The notes beneath the pieces are model-generated. The model was given only the letters and a program-made list of their open reading frames with translations. It had not been told where the DNA came from and made no database searches. From assembly GCF_007097395.1 (NCBI RefSeq), contig NZ_VKDC01000004.1:310001-374000 (forward strand): DNA of 64,000 bases. The letters are read 5' to 3'. The DNA comes from Fulvivirga sp. M361. GTDB lineage: Bacteria; Bacteroidota; Bacteroidia; Cytophagales; Cyclobacteriaceae. Shown piece by piece: positions 55,985 through 63,183 of the stretch; within the stretch, counting starts at the first letter, position 1, and each line of letters begins with the position of its first letter. The position numbers were made by a program, and so were the translations under genes.

Positions 55985-56125
55985 GTAATCTTTGTGATCT
56001 TTACAATTTGTTTCTTCCTCTCTGCCGCTTTTGCGTTTGGATATATATATGGGCAACGGAATGGATATGACAAGGCTATAGAGGAGTTACACGAAATGGC
56101 GGGGCGTACAAGAGGAAATGCCTAA
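55961..56125 (+). pseudogene. 5'-truncated gene for a small single-pass membrane protein
   Basis: Frame after a TGA at 55958: it reads IVIFVIFTICFFLSAAFAFG, then YIYGQRNGYDKAIEELHEMA, then TAA at 56123. The first 24 bases lie inside R3 and offer no ATG (a GTG at about 55997 is the only candidate start), so R3 appears to have replaced the original 5' end. One membrane helix plus a charged tail; function unknown. Confidence 0.5.
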
Positions 56126-56236
56126 AGGATCAACTGATATAGATCTCGATGTAAGTTTTTACTCGAAATATAACTAAATTTTTTGGCGAAAAAATAAGAT
56201 TATATCTATCTTATATAGTAAATATAGATAGGTACA

Positions 56237-57628
56237 TTGTTTGGTTTGCCACTAAAATATATAAGTTGTATAATCCTTTGGCTTTCAAGCCTTTTCATGT
56301 CGCCCACGCAGGGGCAGATGCTTGCTATCGAAACGCCTCGTCCCTTTTCTTTTGAGACATATGGGATGGAGAGTGACTTTTACAATTCACCATCTATACC
56401 AAATAGTGTAAGTCAGATTAGTACTTTTCCCGATTATACGAGACAAGGTGGATTGACTCGCCATCAAGTGAATCTTCAGAGTGTAGAAAATGATATTAAG
56501 GCGTATAATGATCGAAAAGCTCAGACAGCCTCATTAATGGCCGAAATAGATCAAGCAATGTCTGCTCGCTCTATTAACTACACTTTCCCTAATCTCAATA
56601 ATGATGCAAGACATCAAAGATTTGAACGCGCTTTAGATCAATTGTCGCTCATGTTAGATGATCAACAGCCTCTAGACATTACGAAGGCCGTATCAATCGT
56701 AGAAAATGCTTATGACCCAAGTGTCACTTATCAGGACTTGAAAAGACAAGTCCAAAATCTCGCGTTTCTCAGTGATTACATCTTAAAAACAAAAGGCTTA
56801 CCAGAAGGCGATAACCTCTCCAAAGTCATGTCAATGTTTCATGTCATGGCGGATACAACGACTATCACGCTTGAAGGTCAAGAATTTGAGCAAACCTTTT
56901 ATCCCTTACTCTATGATTTTGATGACCCTTGGGGACGACAAGACTATTCTAAAATGTTTGTATCCAAACTCCTTCGCTTTGGAACGGGCAATTGCAATTC
57001 ATTACCACGCTTGTTTCTGATGGTCGCAGAAGAGCTTAATGTTGATGTGTCTTTGGCCTTTGCCCCTAATCATTCTTATATCAAGTTTCAAGATCGCTAT
57101 GGAGAATGGCATAATATTGAACTTACCAACCAGATGCTTACCACCGATGATATTATCATGGAAAGTGGTTGGGTGAAGGCAGAGGCCATTAGAAGTGGTA
57201 TTTACATGAATCCTTTGACCAAGAAAGAGATTATTGCACAATCGGTTAATGATCTGGCTCTAGCCCATGAGAAACTTTTTGGGCCAAGTGAGTTCTCTCT
57301 GCGATGTGCAAATTTGGCCTTAAAGTACAATTCAAAGAGCATAACTGCGCATCAAATAAAGGCCAGTTATCACACCAGTCTTTTGCGCTATGTGGTTGAG
57401 CAATACAACCAACAAAAGCGCTCCAAGACTGCTTTTTTTCAAGATAAAAAGGCTATCGCAATCAAGTCAAAGATGGAGACGGATTATCAAATCATAGATG
57501 ACTTGGGGTTTTCTGAAATTCCGGAAGAGGTTTATAATCAATGGATAAAAGCCATGGATAATGAAGGAAATAGACAGGCCAGTCGAACACGACAAAGAGA
57601 AATGCTAAATTCACTTAACAAATACTGA
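56237..57628 (+). CDS. Exported transglutaminase-like (papain-fold) protein, paralogue 1
   Basis: A 463-residue protein, first gene of a four-gene operon. TTG start at 56237 (no in-frame ATG precedes the signal peptide; a TAG lies just upstream). Signal peptide to about residue 27 (ISCIILWLSSLFMSPTQGQ). Catalytic-looking core: YDFDDPWGRQDYSKMFVSKL, then GTGNCNSLPRLFLMVAEEL with Cys253, then FAPNHSYIKF with His279, then WHNIELTNQ with Glu295: a Cys-His-acid arrangement like SirB1/transglutaminase-like proteins. A helical C-terminal part resembles TPR-type helices (residues ~335-460). Clearly paralogous to the protein at 59404. Substrate unknown. The next gene begins 1 bp after its stop. Confidence 0.75.
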   Translation: MFGLPLKYISCIILWLSSLFMSPTQGQMLAIETPRPFSFETYGMESDFYNSPSIPNSVSQISTFPDYTRQGGLTRHQVNLQSVENDIKAYNDRKAQTASLMAEIDQAMSARSINYTFPNLNNDARHQRFERALDQLSLMLDDQQPLDITKAVSIVENAYDPSVTYQDLKRQVQNLAFLSDYILKTKGLPEGDNLSKVMSMFHVMADTTTITLEGQEFEQTFYPLLYDFDDPWGRQDYSKMFVSKLLRFGTGNCNSLPRLFLMVAEELNVDVSLAFAPNHSYIKFQDRYGEWHNIELTNQMLTTDDIIMESGWVKAEAIRSGIYMNPLTKKEIIAQSVNDLALAHEKLFGPSEFSLRCANLALKYNSKSITAHQIKASYHTSLLRYVVEQYNQQKRSKTAFFQDKKAIAIKSKMETDYQIIDDLGFSEIPEEVYNQWIKAMDNEGNRQASRTRQREMLNSLNKY

Positions 57629-57629
57629 C

Positions 57630-58643
57630 ATGAGACAATCGGTCATTGCATTAACTACGATCATGTTACTCATAATGAGTACTTCATACAGCCAACAACC
57701 TTTTGAAAGGCTTGGATACACTGTACCGATCTCAACCTTGAGCCAAGGAAAATATAGTGAGGATTTTACCTCAGACTCTCTCGTTCAGGTTGGCAGTGTT
57801 ATGCTCAATCGTGTGACTGGCAAAATCGTTTCTTTTATCACCTATGATACGATGTATTCTGAACACTCTCTTGATCCACAGCTAATCAGCAGATTCATGT
57901 CTCAGGATCCGTTGGGAGAGAAGTTTTATCCACTTTCACCTTATAACTATGTAGCGAACAATCCGATTCTATTTGTTGATCCAGATGGGCGTGAGCTTGT
58001 GGTTTACTTTAAAGGTAAAGGATCGAATACTAAATTTATTAACCAGATTAACGCCATGTTTGACGGCCAATTTAAACTTACATTTACCCAGTTTAAAGAC
58101 GGTGATGGCAACGCGGTAAAGGGAAAGTACACTGTTGGTATTCAGGCTACTGAAGATGGGGGTGATGTCAGCAAATTAACTGAAGGCCAACAGGCGTTTT
58201 ATAAAGGGTTCAAACAAGTAGTTGATCACTCTGTAAGAGTTGATTTAGATGTATTTAACGGTAACAGTAAAGTCGATGTTGGTAACTACCAAAACAATGC
58301 TTTAGATGTCGGTGACACCGAGCAATTTCCTGAGTATGATGCAACAAAGTATGAACAACAAGGCCCAACCCAAGGCGGAAAAATAATTCATGAAGTGAGA
58401 GAGCAGTTCGGCAAGGCTCTTGACGGTAGGAAAAAGGGTGATTGGAGAGGTTATAATTCCAATCATAGTCGAGCCATTGGATGGGAGAATTCTGTGAATG
58501 GCAACACACGGTTAGGAGATGGTGGAAACATTGATTCAGGTGTTATTCAACAATTCAAGCTTAAGAATGGTAGTGTAGTTAAATACAAGATAATTGGTCA
58601 TCAATCGCAGGAAATTCTTATCGTAAAACCTCATAACAAATGA
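57630..58643 (+). CDS. Miniature exported Rhs-core protein with C-terminal toxin-like domain
   Basis: A 337-residue protein. Residues 1-22 are a signal peptide (SVIALTTIMLLIMSTSYSQ). Residues ~85-120 hold the RHS-repeat-associated core signature: LISRFMSQDPLGEKFYPLSP, then YNYVANNPILFVDPDGRE. In normal Rhs proteins this marks the end of a cage of over 1000 residues; here the YD-repeat cage is missing. Residues 121-337 are the variable tip. It has HEVREQ (His254-Glu255) and NHSRAIGWEN (His279, Glu286), the His-Glu wording of a recurrent Bacteroidetes Rhs-tip family that may bind metal. I infer an envelope-acting toxin. Its stop overlaps the lipoprotein start (ATGA). Confidence 0.72.
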   Translation: MRQSVIALTTIMLLIMSTSYSQQPFERLGYTVPISTLSQGKYSEDFTSDSLVQVGSVMLNRVTGKIVSFITYDTMYSEHSLDPQLISRFMSQDPLGEKFYPLSPYNYVANNPILFVDPDGRELVVYFKGKGSNTKFINQINAMFDGQFKLTFTQFKDGDGNAVKGKYTVGIQATEDGGDVSKLTEGQQAFYKGFKQVVDHSVRVDLDVFNGNSKVDVGNYQNNALDVGDTEQFPEYDATKYEQQGPTQGGKIIHEVREQFGKALDGRKKGDWRGYNSNHSRAIGWENSVNGNTRLGDGGNIDSGVIQQFKLKNGSVVKYKIIGHQSQEILIVKPHNK

Positions 58644-59392
58644 TATTCAGATATATCTGCATATGCTTGTTTGCTCTTGTTTTCATGAGTTGTGATAAGC
58701 AAACCAACACTATTGAAGGTGAATATCATGGTTTTTTTTATGAGACATGGTACAGGGTTAAATTAAGATCTAACAAGGAATTTGAGTTTAAAATTGAAGG
58801 GCATCAGGGTGATGGGAGTGGGTTTGGAACCTATGAGATCAGCAACGATACTTTGACTTTCCACTTAGCAGAAGGAAGCCAGCCCTTCAGTATGGACATA
58901 GAAGGTGAGAAGTATCTTATTGAAAATGATTCTTGCCTCATCAATATATGGACAAGGCTAGATTTGTGTAAAAATGTTCCTCCCGATCAGGAATGGTCGA
59001 GTAGCAAAAGGAGTATTTATTATCCTTACAAGAAGCCTGTTAATAACGATGTGCGCGATGAAATGAATCAGGCTTTGTTTAGTGCTCTAAACGTTGAAGA
59101 TGTGAGGAGCTACATGCCTGATACAGTTGATCAAGTTATTTTGAAATCATATCATGAAATTTCTGGTCAAGAAGGTTTTACCCTGAGTCAATTTGGGAAG
59201 CCTGTAATGGTGAAAACTGAGCTGGAAATTAAACAAGAGGGTCATGGAAGTTTTCTAGAAATTATGGATATCAATATTCAAGACGATCAGATGTTAATGT
59301 TACTGGCATACGGACAAACCTATCTTAACTATGCAGTTAATTTCACGAAAGTTGAAGACGGCTGGGAAGTTGAAAGTACAAAGGTTTATTGA
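58640..59392 (+). CDS. Lipoprotein, candidate immunity protein
   Basis: A 250-residue lipoprotein (lipobox FMSC, Cys18). N-terminal half looks like a small beta-barrel/lipocalin-like module (GEYHGFFYETWYRVKLRSNK, EISNDTLTFHLAEG); the C-terminal half (about 130-250) is a mixed fold ending YAVNFTKVEDGWEVESTKVY. No known family recognised. Position directly after an Rhs-type toxin with a 4-bp overlap, and the same envelope location, suggest it is the immunity protein (inference). Confidence 0.6.
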   Translation: MIFRYICICLFALVFMSCDKQTNTIEGEYHGFFYETWYRVKLRSNKEFEFKIEGHQGDGSGFGTYEISNDTLTFHLAEGSQPFSMDIEGEKYLIENDSCLINIWTRLDLCKNVPPDQEWSSSKRSIYYPYKKPVNNDVRDEMNQALFSALNVEDVRSYMPDTVDQVILKSYHEISGQEGFTLSQFGKPVMVKTELEIKQEGHGSFLEIMDINIQDDQMLMLLAYGQTYLNYAVNFTKVEDGWEVESTKVY

Positions 59393-59403
59393 TACTCTTT
59401 CTG

Positions 59404-60504
59404 ATGAATAGTAGATCAGTTTTATTGATCATAATCTTAAGTGTGTTTATCGGTCGGATCAATACCCAAGCGCAGAAAGTTTCTACCAATAACAGATTAT
59501 ATAACGAGGCATTTGATCACCTAGCTGGAATGCTAAGTGGAGAGATTGAGATTAGTCTTAAAGATGCCGTATATCAAGTCGAAAATGCCTATCTCGATGA
59601 TAATTTGAGTTATGATTCATTTAACCTCTCAATTGAATATTACACCAATATTGCCCGATTATTTTTAGAAAAGTCCGAACTGGACTACATGGGTGATGAT
59701 AAAGAGAATATCAGGAAGAATGGAGCCATATTTACAGTAATGACTGCTAAGGAGAATATCTATTTAAAAGATGATTACTACCTCATGCCAGATCCTTTTC
59801 TGTACGATTTTGATGATTTCTGGGGTGAAAGAGATTGGACTAATATGTTCGTTTCCAAATTACTCAATACCCATAGCGGCAATTGCCACTCACTCCCACT
59901 TTTATATAAAATTCTGGCAGAAGAATTAGAAGCCAAGGCCTATCTTTCTTTTGCACCAAACCATACCTATATCAAGGTTAGGTCTCAAAACCCAGAAATT
60001 GGATGGTATAATACTGAGCTTACCAGTGCAACCTTTCCAATTGATGCTTGGATTAAGAGCAGTGGTTATGTTCATCTCGATGCAATCAAGAACGGGATTT
60101 ACATGGATACGCTCTCGAAAAGCCAAGAAATAGTGATGTGTATGATTGACTTAGCTAAAGGTTATGAAAGGCATTTCAAGAAACCGGATGACTTAGATTT
60201 TTTAGTTCAATGTGCTGATACAGCACTGGCATATTATCCAAACTATGTGAATGCGATGCTTTTGAAAGCTGAAACATTGAAGAAGAAATTTGAGGCCATA
60301 ATGGATAAGGAAGGAGCAACTTACGCTAGTCAAGTTCTTTCGATAGATGAAAACAAAACACTCTTTGAGCAAATGGAAACTTTATACGCCAAAATCTTTC
60401 GTATGGGGTATCGCACGATGCCTAAAGAAATGTATGCAGAATGGCTTAGTGATCTAAACAAACACGCTGATAAGTATACTAATAAAGCATTGAACATTGA
60501 TTAA
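59404..60504 (+). CDS. Exported transglutaminase-like (papain-fold) protein, paralogue 2
   Basis: About 366 residues from the ATG at 59404 (12 bp after the lipoprotein stop; a TTG at 59389 is in frame). Signal peptide SVLLIIILSVFIGRINTQAQ. It shares the core with paralogue 1: YDFDDFWGERDWTNMFVSKL, SGNCHSLPLLYKILAEEL (Cys161), SFAPNHTYIKV (His187), WYNTELT (Glu205) and SGYVHLDAIKNGIYMDTLSK. The N-terminal ~90-residue extension of paralogue 1 is missing. The two appear to be an old duplication flanking the toxin/lipoprotein pair. Both keep the putative catalytic residues, so both may be active. Confidence 0.75.
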   Translation: MNSRSVLLIIILSVFIGRINTQAQKVSTNNRLYNEAFDHLAGMLSGEIEISLKDAVYQVENAYLDDNLSYDSFNLSIEYYTNIARLFLEKSELDYMGDDKENIRKNGAIFTVMTAKENIYLKDDYYLMPDPFLYDFDDFWGERDWTNMFVSKLLNTHSGNCHSLPLLYKILAEELEAKAYLSFAPNHTYIKVRSQNPEIGWYNTELTSATFPIDAWIKSSGYVHLDAIKNGIYMDTLSKSQEIVMCMIDLAKGYERHFKKPDDLDFLVQCADTALAYYPNYVNAMLLKAETLKKKFEAIMDKEGATYASQVLSIDENKTLFEQMETLYAKIFRMGYRTMPKEMYAEWLSDLNKHADKYTNKALNID

Positions 60505-60509
60505 ATATC

Positions 60510-60791
60510 TCATGGACTTGGCTTCTTGTAGCTTGCTTTAGTGATTTTAGAGTTAATCTCATCAAACAAGTTTTGCTGTATCAATCCTGCATAATGTTTC
60601 TCTGTTACTTGTACAGATGAATGACCGAGACCTTTGGAGAGTTTGCGAATATCAATTCCTAATTGCAAGCCAATATTCATCCAAGTGTCACGGAAGCTGT
60701 AAGAACGTACCCTCTTGTATATGCCTGCCATAGTCGCGATCTCTTGGATATGTTTATTGAACCATCCAAGGCGGTCGTTCTTAACCTTAAA
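60510..60791 (-). pseudogene. C-terminal remnant of a tyrosine recombinase (integrase)
   Basis: A minus-strand frame of 73 codons from an internal ATG at 60731, open upstream to about 60791 where it runs into repeat R3. It carries the end of a phage-type integrase: SYSFRDTWMNIGLQLGIDIR (second catalytic Arg), GLGHSSVQVTEKHYA (His and the nucleophilic Tyr). About three quarters of the gene is missing. This is the usual mark of a former integrative element. Confidence 0.85.
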
Positions 60792-60844
60792 ATGTAGTTA
60801 GTCGGAGTAGGTAAAGATGAATTATACCCCTAAACCTCTCAATT
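60784..60844. repeat. Direct repeat R3, right copy
   Basis: 61 bp, identical to 55925-55984 except for one additional G. It truncates the integrase coding frame. The following 60845-60925 shows nothing I can name. Confidence 0.9.
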
Positions 60845-60925
60845 CACACTGCTCTTATTATGCAGTCGCTGTAATCTGAAAAATAATAATCAAAAGATCG
60901 GTACATGTCCTCATACGAAAGGGTA

Positions 60926-61075
60926 GATATAGGTTGTGAATTTTGAAATGCTACTTTCAATTGATTGCCATGAAATTAAGTACTTAATAAGTGGATAATG
61001 AGCATTGTAAAATCTCATTTAAGCTATTTTAAGTGCTATATTTAGTGTTGGTAATAGGGTGTTCCTGTTGTCTGG
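60926..61075. repeat. Direct repeat R4, left copy
   Basis: 150 bp, matched over exactly the same length by 63001-63150 at roughly 85% or better (shared: GTGAATTTTGAAATGCTACT and CATGAAATTAAGTACTTAAT). The GCTATATTTAGT near its end resembles a Bacteroidetes -7 element, so the repeat may carry a promoter. Confidence 0.85.
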
Positions 61076-61098
61076 CAAAAAAAAACCAACCCAATAAC

Positions 61099-61572
61099 CT
61101 AATCTTTTCGTTCCTCTATAACGGATTTTAAAATCATCATTGCATTCAATACTTCTGGGAAACCATTATAAGGTAAGGTTTGTAAAATCACATCTTTTAT
61201 TTCATCTGCTTCCAAGCCAATATTAAAACCTGAATTTATATGAAACTTTAGTTGTGGTAGAGTGTAACCCTTTGTTGTAAGTGAAGCTATTATTATTAGC
61301 TGTTTATCTCTTTTTGACAAACTACTCTTTTCATAAATATCACCATATCCGAATGTTACAATGTAATCTGAAAGTTCTGGTGCTATTTCGGAAAGATTAT
61401 CTACAATATTTTGGAATGCGTTAGAATCTAAAGCATTCAGATTTTCAATCCCTTTTACATATCTAGTTGAATTTGTTTGTGTAGAATCAAGTACAACTTG
61501 ACCAAGCACGCATTGACCAAACAAAAAACATATTAGGCTTAATAAAAAGGGCTTATAAAGTTGTACCACCAT
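61099..61572 (-). CDS. Exported carboxymuconolactone-decarboxylase-family protein
   Basis: A 157-residue protein with a signal peptide (FLLSLICFLFGQCVLGQ) and a CMD/AhpD-like helical domain (RDKQLIIIASLTTKGYTLPQ; HINSGFNIGLEADEIKDVIL). The AhpD Cys-x-x-Cys is absent, so peroxidase-type activity is unlikely. It starts 20 bp inside the SDR gene (61553), so the two are translated together. Confidence 0.82.
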   Translation of the reverse strand: MVVQLYKPFLLSLICFLFGQCVLGQVVLDSTQTNSTRYVKGIENLNALDSNAFQNIVDNLSEIAPELSDYIVTFGYGDIYEKSSLSKRDKQLIIIASLTTKGYTLPQLKFHINSGFNIGLEADEIKDVILQTLPYNGFPEVLNAMMILKSVIEERKD

Positions 61573-62290
61573 CTACGATAATTTTTTCATTTCGTAACAC
61601 TCGAGATTTATTCGATAGGAGAAACTCTACAATGGGAGCAATATCTGTTGGTTGAATGATTCTACCAATTGGCGATGTTGAAGAGAAATATTCTAATAAA
61701 TTATTAATTGCTTCATCAGTCATTCCAGACTTTTTCTGAATTGGACTTTCGGTTACGCCAGGGCTAACAATATTTACTCTAATTCCTCTATCTGCAAGTT
61801 CAATATTTAGAACTTTAGCTATACTTTCCAAAGCTGCTTTACTTGCAGTGTAAACACTTGTGTCAGCAAAAGACTTAAAAACAACAATTGAAGTATTTAA
61901 TACAATGCTTGAGGGGTTGTTCAAAATAGGTATGAATTTTTGGACTGTAAAAAAAGCACCCTTGAAATTAATATTCATTGTTTCATCAAATAATTCTTCG
62001 GATGTTCCTTCAAAATTAGATGCTCTAAAAACACCTGCGTTGACGAACAAACCATCAATATTTCCAAATTGATTTTTGACTTTTATTACTAATTCATCAA
62101 TATCACTTAATGAAGATGTGTTCGATAAAAAGCCAAAGCAGTTTTGCCCTAATTTTGAAATAGCACTATCCAAATTTTCTTTAGTTCTTCCTGTTATTAT
62201 TACTCTATAATCTAAATTCAATAGATATTCAGCACAAGCAAATCCAATCCCTGTTGTTCCACCTGTAATTACAATTATTTGTTTATTCAT
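61553..62290 (-). CDS. Short-chain dehydrogenase/reductase
   Basis: A 245-residue classical SDR: TGGTTGIGFA cofactor motif, NAG region (VNAGVFRA), Ser of LNTSIVVF, YTASKAALE (Tyr-x-x-x-Lys) and the C-terminal IIVDGGTTL. Divergent from an HxlR regulator and probably controlled by it. The region is visibly AT-richer than the housekeeping part. Confidence 0.9.
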   Translation of the reverse strand: MNKQIIVITGGTTGIGFACAEYLLNLDYRVIITGRTKENLDSAISKLGQNCFGFLSNTSSLSDIDELVIKVKNQFGNIDGLFVNAGVFRASNFEGTSEELFDETMNINFKGAFFTVQKFIPILNNPSSIVLNTSIVVFKSFADTSVYTASKAALESIAKVLNIELADRGIRVNIVSPGVTESPIQKKSGMTDEAINNLLEYFSSTSPIGRIIQPTDIAPIVEFLLSNKSRVLRNEKIIVDGGTTL

Positions 62291-62340
62291 CTTATAATTT
62301 CTTTTCGCAAAAAAGAAAAATAACTATATAATTGACAAGT

Positions 62341-62358
62341 ACTTACTTTTTAGTAAGT
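62341..62358. promoter_or_regulatory. Inverted repeat between SDR and hxlR, probable HxlR operator
   Basis: ACTTACT-TTTT-AGTAAGT is a perfect 7-4-7 inverted repeat in the ~100-bp divergent region, preceded by a TTGACA. The flanking TACT/ACT resembles the known HxlR/YodB-type sites. Confidence 0.6.
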
Positions 62359-62392
62359 TACTAACCAGCAAGTCGGAAAAGCACGTTTTGAT

Positions 62393-62737
62393 ATGAAAAC
62401 AGAAGAAAAAATAATTAAAAAAAAATATCAACAAGCCAAAGAATGTCCAATAACGATATTTATGGAACAAATTGGTGGAAAATGGAAACCTGTAATTATT
62501 TGGCTTTTAATTTTAAACGAAGTAATGCGATTTAATGAATTGGATAAAGCAATTGATGGAATTAGTCAAAAAATGTTATCACAACAATTAAAGGATTTAG
62601 AAAAATTGGATATTATAGATAGAAAATCTTACCCGGTAATTCCACCAAAAGTCGAATACCGATTGACTGATAAAGGAAAGTCTTTGAAAGAAAATCTGAC
62701 TAAAATAATGGAATGGAGCAATCAAAATCTGAAATAG
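62393..62737 (+). CDS. HxlR-family winged-helix regulator
   Basis: A 114-residue regulator of the HxlR/MarR-like type: ECPITIFMEQIGGKWKPVII with the family Cys at residue 18, LDKAIDGISQKMLSQQLKDL and YRLTDKGKSL. Members often sense electrophiles or oxidants through the N-terminal Cys. Divergent from the SDR/CMD genes. Confidence 0.92.
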   Translation: MKTEEKIIKKKYQQAKECPITIFMEQIGGKWKPVIIWLLILNEVMRFNELDKAIDGISQKMLSQQLKDLEKLDIIDRKSYPVIPPKVEYRLTDKGKSLKENLTKIMEWSNQNLK

Positions 62738-63000
62738 CTTGCGCAAGCTAATGAGTAGACGACCGTGAGCCATAAGCCCACAGCCTTCCCCGTACTCGGA
62801 TACGGGGGTGCACCTCCACATACTTACGCAGAAACTTCAGCATTGGCGCCACCACTCAGCGTACTCGCAACATGAAGTCACCTATATATGTTTCGCAGGT
62901 TTATGTCTGTAATAAACCAGATGTTCCACCACTTGACCCTACCCAGGCACTTTAGTGATAGGTGAAGCCCTTGGGAAACAGTATGCTGGTTAAAAGTATG
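62738..63000. other. GC-richer orphan fragment
   Basis: A palindrome TAGCTTGCGCAAGCTA (62735-62750) covers the hxlR stop and may terminate it. Behind it lies ~250 bp of clearly different composition, with a CCCCGTACTCGGATACGGGG hairpin (about 62794-62813) and a minus-strand stretch MLKFLRKYVEVHPRIRVRGR that looks protein-like but is only ~34 codons. Possibly the end of a lost mobile element. Confidence 0.3.
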
Positions 63001-63150
63001 GATATGGATTGTGAATTTTGAAATGCTACTTTCGATTGACTGCCATGAAATTAAGTACTTAATAAGTAGATAATGAGCATAGAAAAATCTCCTTTACACT
63101 ACTTTTAGGGCTATATTTAGTATTGGTAATAGGGTATCCCTGTTATCTGG
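63001..63150. repeat. Direct repeat R4, right copy
   Basis: Second copy of the 150-bp repeat (see 60926). It lies 33 bp before the TIR gene and probably supplies its promoter. Confidence 0.85.
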
Positions 63151-63183
63151 ATGTTATAGGCAAATTAATACAAACAGAAAGTT

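Noticed and set aside
63120-63180. Possible integron attC site before the TIR gene (GTTATAGGC)
   Set aside because: GTTATAG does not fit the GTTRRRY core and no matching R'' partner was found at the other end.
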